This document shows, piece after piece, positions 1-6,100 of a stretch of DNA of 9,226 bases (its first letter is position 1; every line of letters begins with the position of its first letter). Below the pieces are notes generated by a model that worked only from the letters and a program-made list of their open reading frames with translations, searched no databases and was not told where the DNA came from. Where the stretch lies: contig CAMEUL010000045.1 of the NCBI GenBank assembly GCA_945938205.1, positions 1-9,226 of the forward strand, given 5' to 3'. Origin of the DNA: an uncultured Traorella sp. (GTDB lineage: Bacteria > Bacillota_I > Bacilli_A > Erysipelotrichales > Erysipelotrichaceae). The position numbers were made by a program, and so were the translations under genes.

Positions 1-207
1 GGTTCTACAGTAAGAATTCTGGATATGGATACCAACAGCGAAGAAACGTATACAATCGTAGGTTCTGTTGAAGCAGATCCATTGAATGGAAGATTGTCAA
101 ATCTGACTCCACTTGCTATGGCCCTGTTGGAACGCAAGGTTGGAGAAGTAGTTACAGTTACGCAAATAGAAGAACCTTATAAAGTGAAGATTCTTGAAGT
201 GAAATAG
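1..207 (+). CDS. greA: Transcription elongation factor GreA, C-terminal part (5' end outside window)
   Basis: The 68 visible residues form the C-terminal FKBP-like domain of GreA. The recognisable family pattern includes GSTVRILD, EETYTIVGS, EADP, an SNLTPLAMALL helix and KVGEVVTV, ending in KILEVK and a TAG stop. GreA binds in the RNA polymerase secondary channel and stimulates cleavage of backtracked RNA. The N-terminal coiled coil that carries the catalytic acidic tip lies left of the window and cannot be checked. GreB is a less likely alternative because it is mainly proteobacterial. An intrinsic terminator begins at the last base of the stop codon, so greA is probably the last gene of its transcript and separate from the comEA operon. 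Confidence 0.93.
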   Translation, partial: GSTVRILDMDTNSEETYTIVGSVEADPLNGRLSNLTPLAMALLERKVGEVVTVTQIEEPYKVKILEVK

Positions 208-232
208 GGAATAGCAATATTCTCTTTTTTTT
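207..232 (+). terminator. Intrinsic terminator of greA with GCAA tetraloop
   Basis: A 7-bp stem (207-213 with 218-224, one G-T wobble) is closed by a GCAA loop, a GNRA-type tetraloop, and is followed directly by eight T at 225-232. The first stem base is the last base of the greA TAG stop codon. Confidence 0.85.
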
Positions 233-259
233 GTCAAATATATATATTCACAGGATAAA
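231..259 (+). promoter_or_regulatory. Candidate vegetative promoter of the comEA operon
   Basis: TTGTCA (231-236) resembles a -35 box (TTGACA, 5 of 6) and lies 17 bp before GATAAA (254-259), a 4-of-6 match to TATAAT. A transcript would start near 266, which is at or next to the AGGAGG at 267-272, so the spacing is tight and the call is tentative. The -35 overlaps the T-tract of the greA terminator. No ComK-type box pair was recognised. Confidence 0.35.
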
Positions 260-276
260 TAAAGGCAGGAGGAATT

Positions 277-753
277 ATGAAAAAGATTTTACCTGCCTTG
301 GTTATTTGTTCTCTTCTTGTCTTGATTTATTTTCAGTTACAACCACAAACCTTTGTTCTTTCCAGGAATAATTCACCCCTTCAGGCTGAAATCAAAGGGG
401 AAGTCAGAAAACCCGGTGTCTATGAAATAGGAAAAGATGAAACATTGGAACAACTCATCAAAAAGGCGGAAGGTTTGACTGAAGAAGCTGATCTTTCTAT
501 GATTTCTCTTCAAAGAAAAGTTATTCATCAAGAAGTTATTACTATCCCAAAAGCTACAGAAATCATCAAGATTTCAATAAACAGTGCAACACTAGAACAA
601 CTGATGCAATTGCCGGGTATTGGTGCAACCAAAGCTTATGCCATTATTGATTATCGCCAAAACCATCCTTTTTTGACATTGGAAGAAATTATGAATGTGA
701 AGGGTATCGGAGAAAAGATCTTTCAAAAAATTAAGGATCAGATTGCTTTATGA
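277..753 (+). CDS. comEA: Competence protein ComEA (membrane-anchored double-stranded DNA receptor)
   Basis: This 158-residue protein binds incoming DNA outside the membrane during natural transformation and passes it to the ComEC channel. Residues 5-22 form a single N-terminal membrane anchor. Residues about 37-91 look like an SLBB domain (EIKGEVRKPGVYEI...ETLEQLI). Residues about 99-158 form the C-terminal helix-hairpin-helix DNA-binding domain, with hairpins LPGIGATKA (112-120) and VKGIGEKIF (141-149). Length and domain order are usual for Gram-positive ComEA. The start is fixed by AGGAGG (267-272) four bases ahead of the ATG. Its TGA stop overlaps the comEC ATG (ATGA, 750-753), so the two are translationally coupled. 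The comEB gene found between them in Bacillus is missing. Confidence 0.95.
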   Translation: MKKILPALVICSLLVLIYFQLQPQTFVLSRNNSPLQAEIKGEVRKPGVYEIGKDETLEQLIKKAEGLTEEADLSMISLQRKVIHQEVITIPKATEIIKISINSATLEQLMQLPGIGATKAYAIIDYRQNHPFLTLEEIMNVKGIGEKIFQKIKDQIAL

Positions 754-2636
754 TGCTGATTGTTTCAATTTTTCTTTTTGTCCTGTTGAATTGCCGAAAT
801 TGGATCAGTTTTCTTTTATTCGTTATTGTGCTGGTGATTTATCATAATAGATTTAAAAAGATTCATCCAGTAGGATATCTCTTCATGATATTGGTTTACG
901 GGATTTCTTTTTTTAATTTTTCAATTTTTGATTATTGCATCATAGAATCTCATGAAAACTATGCGATTGCTTCCATTGATCATCAAAAGGTCGTTCTTTA
1001 TACGGATGAAGTATATTTTGAAGGTGACATGGTCGAATACATCAATGAGCCTAAAGAAATCTCATCCTGCTCCAACTTTTCACTTTTTGATTTTGAATCA
1101 TATATGAAGAAACAAAACATTATTCACTATTATGATCAAAAGGATGTAAAGATCACAAAGAAAAATTCATTGAAAAGAAGACTTTATGAAAAAATTGAGG
1201 ATATGGATGAACAGGTATCAGAATATTTGAAAAAGTATCTTTATTCCTTTCAAAATGATGATTTTATGGTTTCTTGTGGTTTGCATTACAGTTATATACA
1301 TAGTATCTTATTAGACGCTTTAAAGAAAAAATTGGGAAATAAGAAAGCAAGAATTTTAGCTAGTATGGGTGTTCTGTTGTTTGGTGTTTTGTTTCCTTTT
1401 CGTTTTGCGTTATTTCGTATTTTAGTTAAAAATCTGATTGCTATTCTATTTGAAAAAAAATCATCAAAGGAAAAATTTGCTCTTTCTTCATGTATTTGTA
1501 TGGCCTTCATGCCACACTGTATTTCATTATCTGCTTTTACTTTACCTTTTCTTTTAAATCTTGTTACATTTTTTTGTATTCATCCGAAATCAAAAAAAAT
1601 TCTTCCTAAAATGTTGCTGATGTTTTATCAGTCAATGATGTTCAATCAGATTCAGTGGGGAAGTGTTTTACTGTTCAAACAAGTACGAAATATTTATGGA
1701 TTCATTCTCATATTATCTTTAATGATGCTGGCTTTGCCAATTCAAGGGATTTATCTGATGTTTATGAAATGGATCGAGCAAATTTTCTGTTTTTTAAGTT
1801 TTTTCAAAATTGAAGGGAAATGTCCATTTTTCCTATCCGTTTTATTTCTTGTCAGTTTTTATATGTATTGGAATGGGAAAAAGAAATATAGCTGGATCTG
1901 TGTTCTTTTATTAATGTTGATTCCGTTAAAAGCTTATTTGAATCCATTTTATGAAGTAATATTTATAAATGTTGGTCAAGGAGACTGCATTCTTATAAGA
2001 AGTCCTTTCAATAGGAATAATATCCTAATAGATCTTCCTAAGAATCAAGAAAAAAGGGTAAGGGATTTCTTAAAAAGTGAAGGTATCCATCAAATTGATT
2101 CGTTGATATTCACACATGATGATGCAGATCATAATGGTGGGAAAGAACCTTTTCTTGAAATGTTATCAGTGAAAGAAGTCGTGGAAGAACCAAAGGATCT
2201 GAATTTATATAATTTCACTCTTTTCAGTATCAATGAGAACCAAGATAGAAAATCAGATAATGATTCTTCTTTAGTCTATACATTTCAGTTAGGTCATTTG
2301 AACTACCTGTTGATGGGAGATGCCTCAAGAAAAACAGAAAGGGAACTGATTCAAAAGTTTACACTGGAATGTGATATATTAAAAGTAGGACATCATGGAT
2401 CTAATACATCAACTGATCCTATTTTCCTTCAAACAGTTCAGCCCAAACTGGCAGTAATTAGTGTTGGAAAAAACAATCGATATGGACATCCTCATGATGA
2501 AGTGATTGAGTCGCTAGAGAAATATGGAGTGCAAATCTATAAAACTTCAGATGATGGAGCTGTTTCAATAAAAAGTTTTCTGAATTTCAATTTTATCACG
2601 ACAAGCAAAGGCGAATTTGCTATAATGATAAAGTAA
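750..2636 (+). CDS. comEC: Competence protein ComEC, DNA uptake channel with metallo-beta-lactamase-like domain
   Basis: ComEC forms the membrane channel through which one DNA strand enters the cell. At 628 residues this version is short (Bacillus subtilis ComEC is near 776). Residues 1-60 hold about three membrane helices. Residues 65-130 are a reduced OB-like segment ending in FDFESYMKKQNI. Residues 170-400 are the competence membrane domain with the family GLH motif in SCGLHYSYI, but the hydrophobic lead-in normally before GLH is nearly absent. From residue 402 comes the nuclease-like domain: NVGQGDC (407-413), HDDADH (456-461), MGD (522-524), GHHGS (547-551). These metal-site motifs (HxDxDH pattern) look intact, so the domain is probably active. 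ATG at 750 overlaps the comEA stop and a second in-frame ATG follows at 753. holA begins at the next base after the TAA stop. Confidence 0.94.
   Translation: MMLIVSIFLFVLLNCRNWISFLLFVIVLVIYHNRFKKIHPVGYLFMILVYGISFFNFSIFDYCIIESHENYAIASIDHQKVVLYTDEVYFEGDMVEYINEPKEISSCSNFSLFDFESYMKKQNIIHYYDQKDVKITKKNSLKRRLYEKIEDMDEQVSEYLKKYLYSFQNDDFMVSCGLHYSYIHSILLDALKKKLGNKKARILASMGVLLFGVLFPFRFALFRILVKNLIAILFEKKSSKEKFALSSCICMAFMPHCISLSAFTLPFLLNLVTFFCIHPKSKKILPKMLLMFYQSMMFNQIQWGSVLLFKQVRNIYGFILILSLMMLALPIQGIYLMFMKWIEQIFCFLSFFKIEGKCPFFLSVLFLVSFYMYWNGKKKYSWICVLLLMLIPLKAYLNPFYEVIFINVGQGDCILIRSPFNRNNILIDLPKNQEKRVRDFLKSEGIHQIDSLIFTHDDADHNGGKEPFLEMLSVKEVVEEPKDLNLYNFTLFSINENQDRKSDNDSSLVYTFQLGHLNYLLMGDASRKTERELIQKFTLECDILKVGHHGSNTSTDPIFLQTVQPKLAVISVGKNNRYGHPHDEVIESLEKYGVQIYKTSDDGAVSIKSFLNFNFITTSKGEFAIMIK
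2598..2626 (+). promoter_or_regulatory. Candidate internal promoter ahead of holA (extended -10)
   Basis: Inside the end of comEC, ACGACA (2598-2603, 4 of 6 to TTGACA) is 17 bp from a perfect TATAAT (2621-2626) preceded by TGC, an extended -10 element. The expected start of RNA is about 2633, only some four bases before the holA ATG. Sequence match only; coupling to comEC translation is an adequate alternative explanation for holA expression. Confidence 0.4.
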
Positions 2637-3578
2637 ATGAATTATTTATTTTATGGGAAAGACAACGGACGCGTTCAAAAAGCTATCGAACGAGTCATTA
2701 AACAATATGAAAACAGCGATGTTATTACGGTGGATATGAATACTTCATCCATGAGTGAAGTTATGTTGGAACTTACGACATTGCCTTTTTTCAGTGAACA
2801 TAAAGTTATTATTTTAAAGAACTGTGCATTTCTTTCGTCAAAAAATGAGGAAGATCTGAGTTCATTGGAAGAATTTTTGAATCATCCTATTATGGAAAAC
2901 ACTTTGATCATGAGTGCTGAAATTGAAAAGTGCGATGCAAGAAAGAAAATTGTGAAACTGATACAAAAAACTTGCAAAGTACAAGCTTTTTCAAGTTTAA
3001 ATGATCAGGATAAAAGAAGTTATGTAATGGAAAAATGTGCTTCCATGAAACTCCAAATGGGAACGAATACTGTGAGTATTCTTGTCTCCTTGTTGCCGAA
3101 TGATACGGCAATCATTGATCAACAATTGGAAAAATTAGCTTGTTATCCTGAAAAAATTACGCAAGAAGTTTTGGATAAATTAGTTCATCGTGAACCGGAA
3201 GACAATATCTTTCTGTTAAGCGAGTCACTACTTAAAGGTAACTTTAAAAAGACATTTTCGATTTATCAGGATATGAAGGCATTATCCTATGATCCGATTT
3301 ATTTCACATCTGTCTTGGGATCACAGTTTCGTTTTACCTATCAGGTAAAGTGTTTAAGACTGAGAGGCTATTCTGAAGAAAGGATTGCACAAATGTTGCA
3401 TGCGCATCCTTATCGTGTAAAAATGAGTGCACAGTTGGTGGCACATATCGATCTAGATCGAATCACATATATGATTGAAAAGATTGCGTCTTGTGATCAG
3501 AATATCAAATCAGGTAAAGTGGAGAAATATGTAGCATTTGAATTATTTTTGATTCAATGTCAGGAGGGTTTTTCATGA
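2637..3578 (+). CDS. holA: DNA polymerase III delta subunit (clamp-loader wrench)
   Basis: This is HolA (YqeN in Bacillus), the clamp-loader subunit that opens the sliding clamp for loading onto primed DNA. It has 313 residues, slightly shorter than usual (about 330-347). Family landmarks are the N-terminal YLFYGKD (3-9), the LPFFSEHKVIILKN strand-helix, the domain II signature NDTAIIDQQLEKLACY, and the C-terminal collar domain with DPIYFTSVLGSQFR and a final KSGKVEKYVAFELFLIQC. The delta family keeps an AAA+-like fold without working ATPase motifs, and no Walker A is seen. ATG directly follows the comEC TAA, with no Shine-Dalgarno sequence in the preceding bases. Translation must therefore depend on coupling to comEC or on a near-leaderless message. 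The sdaA ribosome binding site lies inside its 3' end. Confidence 0.94.
   Translation: MNYLFYGKDNGRVQKAIERVIKQYENSDVITVDMNTSSMSEVMLELTTLPFFSEHKVIILKNCAFLSSKNEEDLSSLEEFLNHPIMENTLIMSAEIEKCDARKKIVKLIQKTCKVQAFSSLNDQDKRSYVMEKCASMKLQMGTNTVSILVSLLPNDTAIIDQQLEKLACYPEKITQEVLDKLVHREPEDNIFLLSESLLKGNFKKTFSIYQDMKALSYDPIYFTSVLGSQFRFTYQVKCLRLRGYSEERIAQMLHAHPYRVKMSAQLVAHIDLDRITYMIEKIASCDQNIKSGKVEKYVAFELFLIQCQEGFS
3562..3568 (+). promoter_or_regulatory. Ribosome binding site fixing the sdaA start
   Basis: AGGAGGG lies six bases before the ATG at 3575. An in-frame ATG at 3557 lies upstream of this site and would add six residues (MSGGFF), but it has no such site at a proper distance. The GPSSSHT motif is also at its normal distance from the N terminus when 3575 is used. 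Confidence 0.85.
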
Positions 3579-4777
3579 AATCATTAACTGAACTCTATAA
3601 AATTGGGCCTGGACCCAGCAGTTCACATACTTTTGGACCCATGAAGGCATGTGAATCATTTAAAAAAGAAGTACCGGATGCTGACAGCATTTCAATCATT
3701 CTTTATGGTTCTTTGTCACTAACAGGAAAAGGTCATTTGACTGATAAGATCTGTATTGAAACATGTGCTCCTATTCCTTGTGAAGTAATCTTTTCAAATG
3801 AAACCATGGAGGCTCATCCAAATACGATGGATCTTTTTGCCTATAAAAATAACCGTCTGATCAAAAAGAAACGTGTGTATTCAATCGGCGGTGGTGCTAT
3901 TCAGTTTGAAGGTGAAAAAATCCAAAAAAGTGAAGATGTTTATTCAGATTCTAGTTTTGAAGAAATTATGAATACTTGTGATAGATTGCATATCGGATTA
4001 GAAGATTATGTGGACCGGATGGAAGATATTCAAGAAGAAATGAACCAAATACTCGATCAGATGTTGAAAACTGTAGAGAAGGGAATTCATGAGGAAGGAA
4101 CGCTTCCTGGCAAACTAAATCTAAAACGTGTGGCATCCAAACTTTACGCAAGATCTCAAAAAGAAGAAGATCCTGTCAAAAAGGAAAAATTAATACTAAT
4201 GGCCTATGCATATGGTGCAGCCGAGGAAAATGCTAGTGGGGGATTTACAGTAACATCTCCAACAATGGGAGCCAGTGGAATCATGCCAAGTTTAGTACGT
4301 TTTTATCTAATTGATAAAAAAATGGAAAGAAACCGGGTGCTTCAAGGATTGAAAATTGCAGGTCTGATTGGCAATTTGTTTAAAGAAAATGCCACTATTT
4401 CCGGAGCGAAAGGTGGTTGCCAAGCAGAAATCGGTGTTGCCTGTTCCATGGGAAGTGCTTTTGTGGCCTATATGGAAGGGCTTAGTGATGATGCGATTGC
4501 TTATGCTGCAGAGGTTGGGATCGAACACTTTCTGGGGTTAACTTGTGACCCAGTGGGTGGTTATGTCATGATTCCTTGCATCGAACGAAATGCAGTAGCA
4601 ACACTTAGAGCCATGGATGCAGCCTTTTTGGCAAAAGAAGTAGGCTCATTAAAGAAAAACAAGGTATCTTTGGATATGATCATCAATACGATGAATTATA
4701 CGGGAAACAAAATTGCTGTTGAACTGAAAGAAACCTCATTGGGCGGTTTAGCAACTGTTGTGCCGCTAGACGAATAA
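3575..4777 (+). CDS. sdaA: L-serine dehydratase (ammonia-lyase), single-chain, [4Fe-4S]-dependent
   Basis: The enzyme deaminates L-serine to pyruvate and ammonia in the cytosol. The 400-residue chain (454 in E. coli SdaA) joins both halves that other Firmicutes make as SdaAB and SdaAA. The beta part has GPSSSHT (13-19), YGSLSLTGKGH (44-54) and YSIGGGAI. The alpha part, from about residue 165, has LPGKLNLKR, ASGGFTVTSPTMGASGIMP, GCQAEIGVACS, TCDPVGG and PCIERNA. Likely cluster ligands are C282, C324 and C335, with the 42- and 11-residue spacing I recall for this family. Two points are odd: the loop usually written TNGAxG reads TMGASG, and the C terminus (ending VVPLDE) has no cysteine. Its ATG overlaps the holA TGA (ATGA), making it the last gene of the operon. 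Confidence 0.93.
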   Translation: MKSLTELYKIGPGPSSSHTFGPMKACESFKKEVPDADSISIILYGSLSLTGKGHLTDKICIETCAPIPCEVIFSNETMEAHPNTMDLFAYKNNRLIKKKRVYSIGGGAIQFEGEKIQKSEDVYSDSSFEEIMNTCDRLHIGLEDYVDRMEDIQEEMNQILDQMLKTVEKGIHEEGTLPGKLNLKRVASKLYARSQKEEDPVKKEKLILMAYAYGAAEENASGGFTVTSPTMGASGIMPSLVRFYLIDKKMERNRVLQGLKIAGLIGNLFKENATISGAKGGCQAEIGVACSMGSAFVAYMEGLSDDAIAYAAEVGIEHFLGLTCDPVGGYVMIPCIERNAVATLRAMDAAFLAKEVGSLKKNKVSLDMIINTMNYTGNKIAVELKETSLGGLATVVPLDE

Positions 4778-4820
4778 ATCACATGTTTATAGAATAATTG
4801 AATCAATATGTCATAAGAAA

Positions 4821-4887
4821 TCAGTCATAAAATAAGCCTCCTTAGGTAAAATCCTAAAGAGGCTTATTTTATGACTGAGTCTTTTTT
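4821..4887. terminator. Bidirectional terminator between sdaA and rpsT (20-bp perfect inverted repeat)
   Basis: Arms 4821-4840 and 4859-4878 are perfectly complementary over 20 bp. After one C/A mismatch the stem continues for five more pairs (4842-4846 with 4853-4857) around a six-base loop TAAAAT. The core AAAATAAGCCTC...GAGGCTTATTTT serves both strands. T4882-4887 follows on the plus strand, and TTTCTT follows on the minus strand (rc of 4815-4820). It ends both the comEA-sdaA operon and convergent rpsT. Confidence 0.9.
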
Positions 4888-4890
4888 ATA

Positions 4891-5154
4891 TTAAGCAATT
4901 TTGTTAATGGCATTGCTCAAACGTGCTTTCTGTCTAGACACAAAGTTTTTGTGGTGAAGACCACTTGTAATTGCTTTGTCAAGTTTTGAGTTAGCTTCAT
5001 TGTAAGCTTTTAATGCAGCTTCCTTGTCATTTGCATCAACAGCAACGAGTACATTCTTGATAGCAGTTTTCAAAGCAGTTCTCTGAGCAACATTGCTTTC
5101 GTGCTTTTTGTTGTTGGTTAATACACGTTTTTTCTGAGATTTGATATTTGGCAC
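4891..5154 (-). CDS. rpsT: 30S ribosomal protein S20
   Basis: This 87-residue basic, helical protein binds 16S rRNA in the small subunit body. It begins MPNIKSQKKRVLTN and carries the family elements ALKTAIKNV, GLHHKN and SRQKARLSNAINK. The start is GTG at 5154-5152, placed eight bases after AGGAGG (5168-5163, minus strand), which gives the standard MPNIKS N terminus. A second in-frame GTG at 5163-5161 would prepend three residues but overlaps the ribosome binding site, so I reject it. The gene is transcribed alone, opposite to its neighbours. It has a good promoter upstream (5188-5216) and shares a terminator with sdaA. Non-ATG starts are known for S20 (E. coli uses UUG), so the GTG may matter for expression level. 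Confidence 0.97.
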   Translation of the reverse strand: MPNIKSQKKRVLTNNKKHESNVAQRTALKTAIKNVLVAVDANDKEAALKAYNEANSKLDKAITSGLHHKNFVSRQKARLSNAINKIA

Positions 5155-5162
5155 TCTCGACA

Positions 5163-5168
5163 CCTCCT
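5163..5168 (-). promoter_or_regulatory. Ribosome binding site of rpsT (selects the GTG at 5154)
   Basis: AGGAGG reads on the minus strand from 5168 to 5163 and is followed by eight bases and then GTG CCA AAT ATC. It decides between two in-frame GTG codons, because the upstream one shares a base with this site. Confidence 0.85.
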
Positions 5169-5187
5169 CATAGTAATTTGCTTTTAG

Positions 5188-5216
5188 ATTATAACAAAAT
5201 CATTTCTGAAATGCAA
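5188..5216 (-). promoter_or_regulatory. Vegetative promoter of rpsT
   Basis: On the minus strand, TTGCAT (5216-5211) is 17 bases from a perfect TATAAT (5193-5188). The -10 is preceded by TGT, an extended -10. RNA would start near 5181, giving a leader of about 27 bases that includes the AGGAGG site. This is the best promoter in the window. Confidence 0.75.
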
Positions 5217-5241
5217 GAAACAATTGAAAAAAGCCATAATA
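5212..5241 (+). promoter_or_regulatory. Candidate forespore (sigma-G-like) promoter of gpr
   Basis: TGCAAG (5212-5217) and CATAATA (5235-5241), 17 bp apart, resemble the sigma-G pattern (-35 TGnATA, -10 CATnnTA). No good sigma-A promoter was found for gpr, whose Bacillus homologue is transcribed in the forespore. The RNA start would fall near 5248, at the edge of the AGGAGG at 5247-5252. That is uncomfortably close, so confidence is low. The -35 shares bases with the rpsT -35 on the other strand. Confidence 0.3.
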
Positions 5242-5256
5242 CATACAGGAGGACTT

Positions 5257-6072
5257 ATGAAATCAAACAAAAGAAGTGATTTTGCCGATGAATGGTTTGA
5301 AAAATATGATGAAAAAATTGTAAAACAGAAAACAGAAAGAGTCAGTGAAGATATGACACTAAAATGGATCCAGATCAAGGATAATGATTTGAAAATGCAA
5401 CGAGGAGATTATGTTACTTTATCCTTTGAGAGAATGGATGATGCCGTAAAAAGGAACCAGATCAGTGAAAAACTCATTGAAATTCTGGATAAGATCTGCA
5501 TTGATTATTTGCTGAATCGAATTTTAGTTGTCGGTTTAGGAAATGAAGAGATGATTTCTGATTCTATAGGTCCCAAAACAATCGCTCAGATCTTGGTTTC
5601 AGCTCATCTTTTTGAGTATGAGGAACATGTTCATCCTGGTTTGAATAATTGTGCAGCGATTGCACCGAAAGTCATGGGACAGACTGGACTTGAAAGTGCC
5701 AGGATCGTCAAAGGAATCGTAGATTTTTATAAACCTCAATGTGTGATCGTAATCGATGCGCTGGCAACAGATCGTTTTTCACGTATCAATCGCGCAATTC
5801 AGGTTTCAAACATCGGAATCATTCCTGGAAGTGGTGTTGGGAATCATCGACTTCCCATCAATGAGGAAAGTTTGCATATTCCTGTGATTTCAATTGGAAT
5901 TGCAACTGTTACTACGATTGGTTCAATACTTAAAGAGATGAATCTTGAGGACACGCTAGAAAATGACTGCATCATTACACCACGTGATATGGATCTGGAA
6001 TGCCGACAGATTGTTTCTATTCTTTCTCATGCCATTAACTGCTTTATTCATCCTGCTTACGAAGAGTTATAA
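5257..6072 (+). CDS. gpr: Germination protease GPR
   Basis: GPR is made in the forespore as a zymogen and degrades the small acid-soluble DNA-protecting proteins at germination. Family blocks are clear: RSDFADE (6-12) for the RTDLAVE processing region, GDYVTLSF, VVGLGN, SDSIGPK, AIAPKVMGQTGLES, IDALATDRFSRIN, PGSGVGN, PVISIGIATV and the C-terminal ITPRDMD...HP. D102 (SDSIGPK) and D167 (IDALA) match the two conserved aspartates of this protease family. At 271 residues it is about 100 shorter than the Bacillus enzyme; most of the loss lies between IGIATV and ITPRDMD. AGGAGG at 5247-5252 chooses this ATG. A TTG at 5224 could extend the frame by 11 residues but has no ribosome binding site. spoIIP follows after 28 bases. 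Confidence 0.92.
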   Translation: MKSNKRSDFADEWFEKYDEKIVKQKTERVSEDMTLKWIQIKDNDLKMQRGDYVTLSFERMDDAVKRNQISEKLIEILDKICIDYLLNRILVVGLGNEEMISDSIGPKTIAQILVSAHLFEYEEHVHPGLNNCAAIAPKVMGQTGLESARIVKGIVDFYKPQCVIVIDALATDRFSRINRAIQVSNIGIIPGSGVGNHRLPINEESLHIPVISIGIATVTTIGSILKEMNLEDTLENDCIITPRDMDLECRQIVSILSHAINCFIHPAYEEL

Positions 6073-6095
6073 AAACAGGTTCTTTTTCATAGAAT
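6067..6095 (+). promoter_or_regulatory. Candidate mother-cell (sigma-E-like) promoter of spoIIP
   Basis: CATAGAAT (6088-6095) differs by one base from the sigma-E -10 consensus CATACAMT. TTATAAA (6067-6073), 14 bp upstream, is a partial match to the -35 KMATATT. RNA would begin near 6101-6102, which is the spoIIP ATG itself. Family knowledge supports sigma-E control of spoIIP in Bacillus; the site is inferred from sequence only. Confidence 0.27.
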
Positions 6096-6100
6096 GATTT

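Noticed and set aside
1292..1510. Minus-strand open frame inside comEC, and similar ones at 2908-3111, 3966-4151, 4307-4528, 6865-7077, 7829-8026, 8082-8264 and 8920-9147
   Set aside because: All lie antisense to genes with clear family matches, or extend from such a gene into its flank, and their translations look like random reading of the other strand.
3557..3574. Upstream ATG for sdaA adding six residues (MSGGFF)
   Set aside because: The AGGAGGG at 3562-3568 lies downstream of this ATG and serves the ATG at 3575; the family N terminus also fits 3575.
5224..5256. TTG start extending gpr by 11 residues
   Set aside because: There is no ribosome binding site before 5224, whereas AGGAGG lies four bases before ATG 5257. 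It is kept as an alternative only in the propeptide finding.
6073..6087. Possible terminator between gpr and spoIIP (A-run and T-run)
   Set aside because: The A5 and T5 runs can pair, but there is no GC stem and no T-tract after a hairpin.
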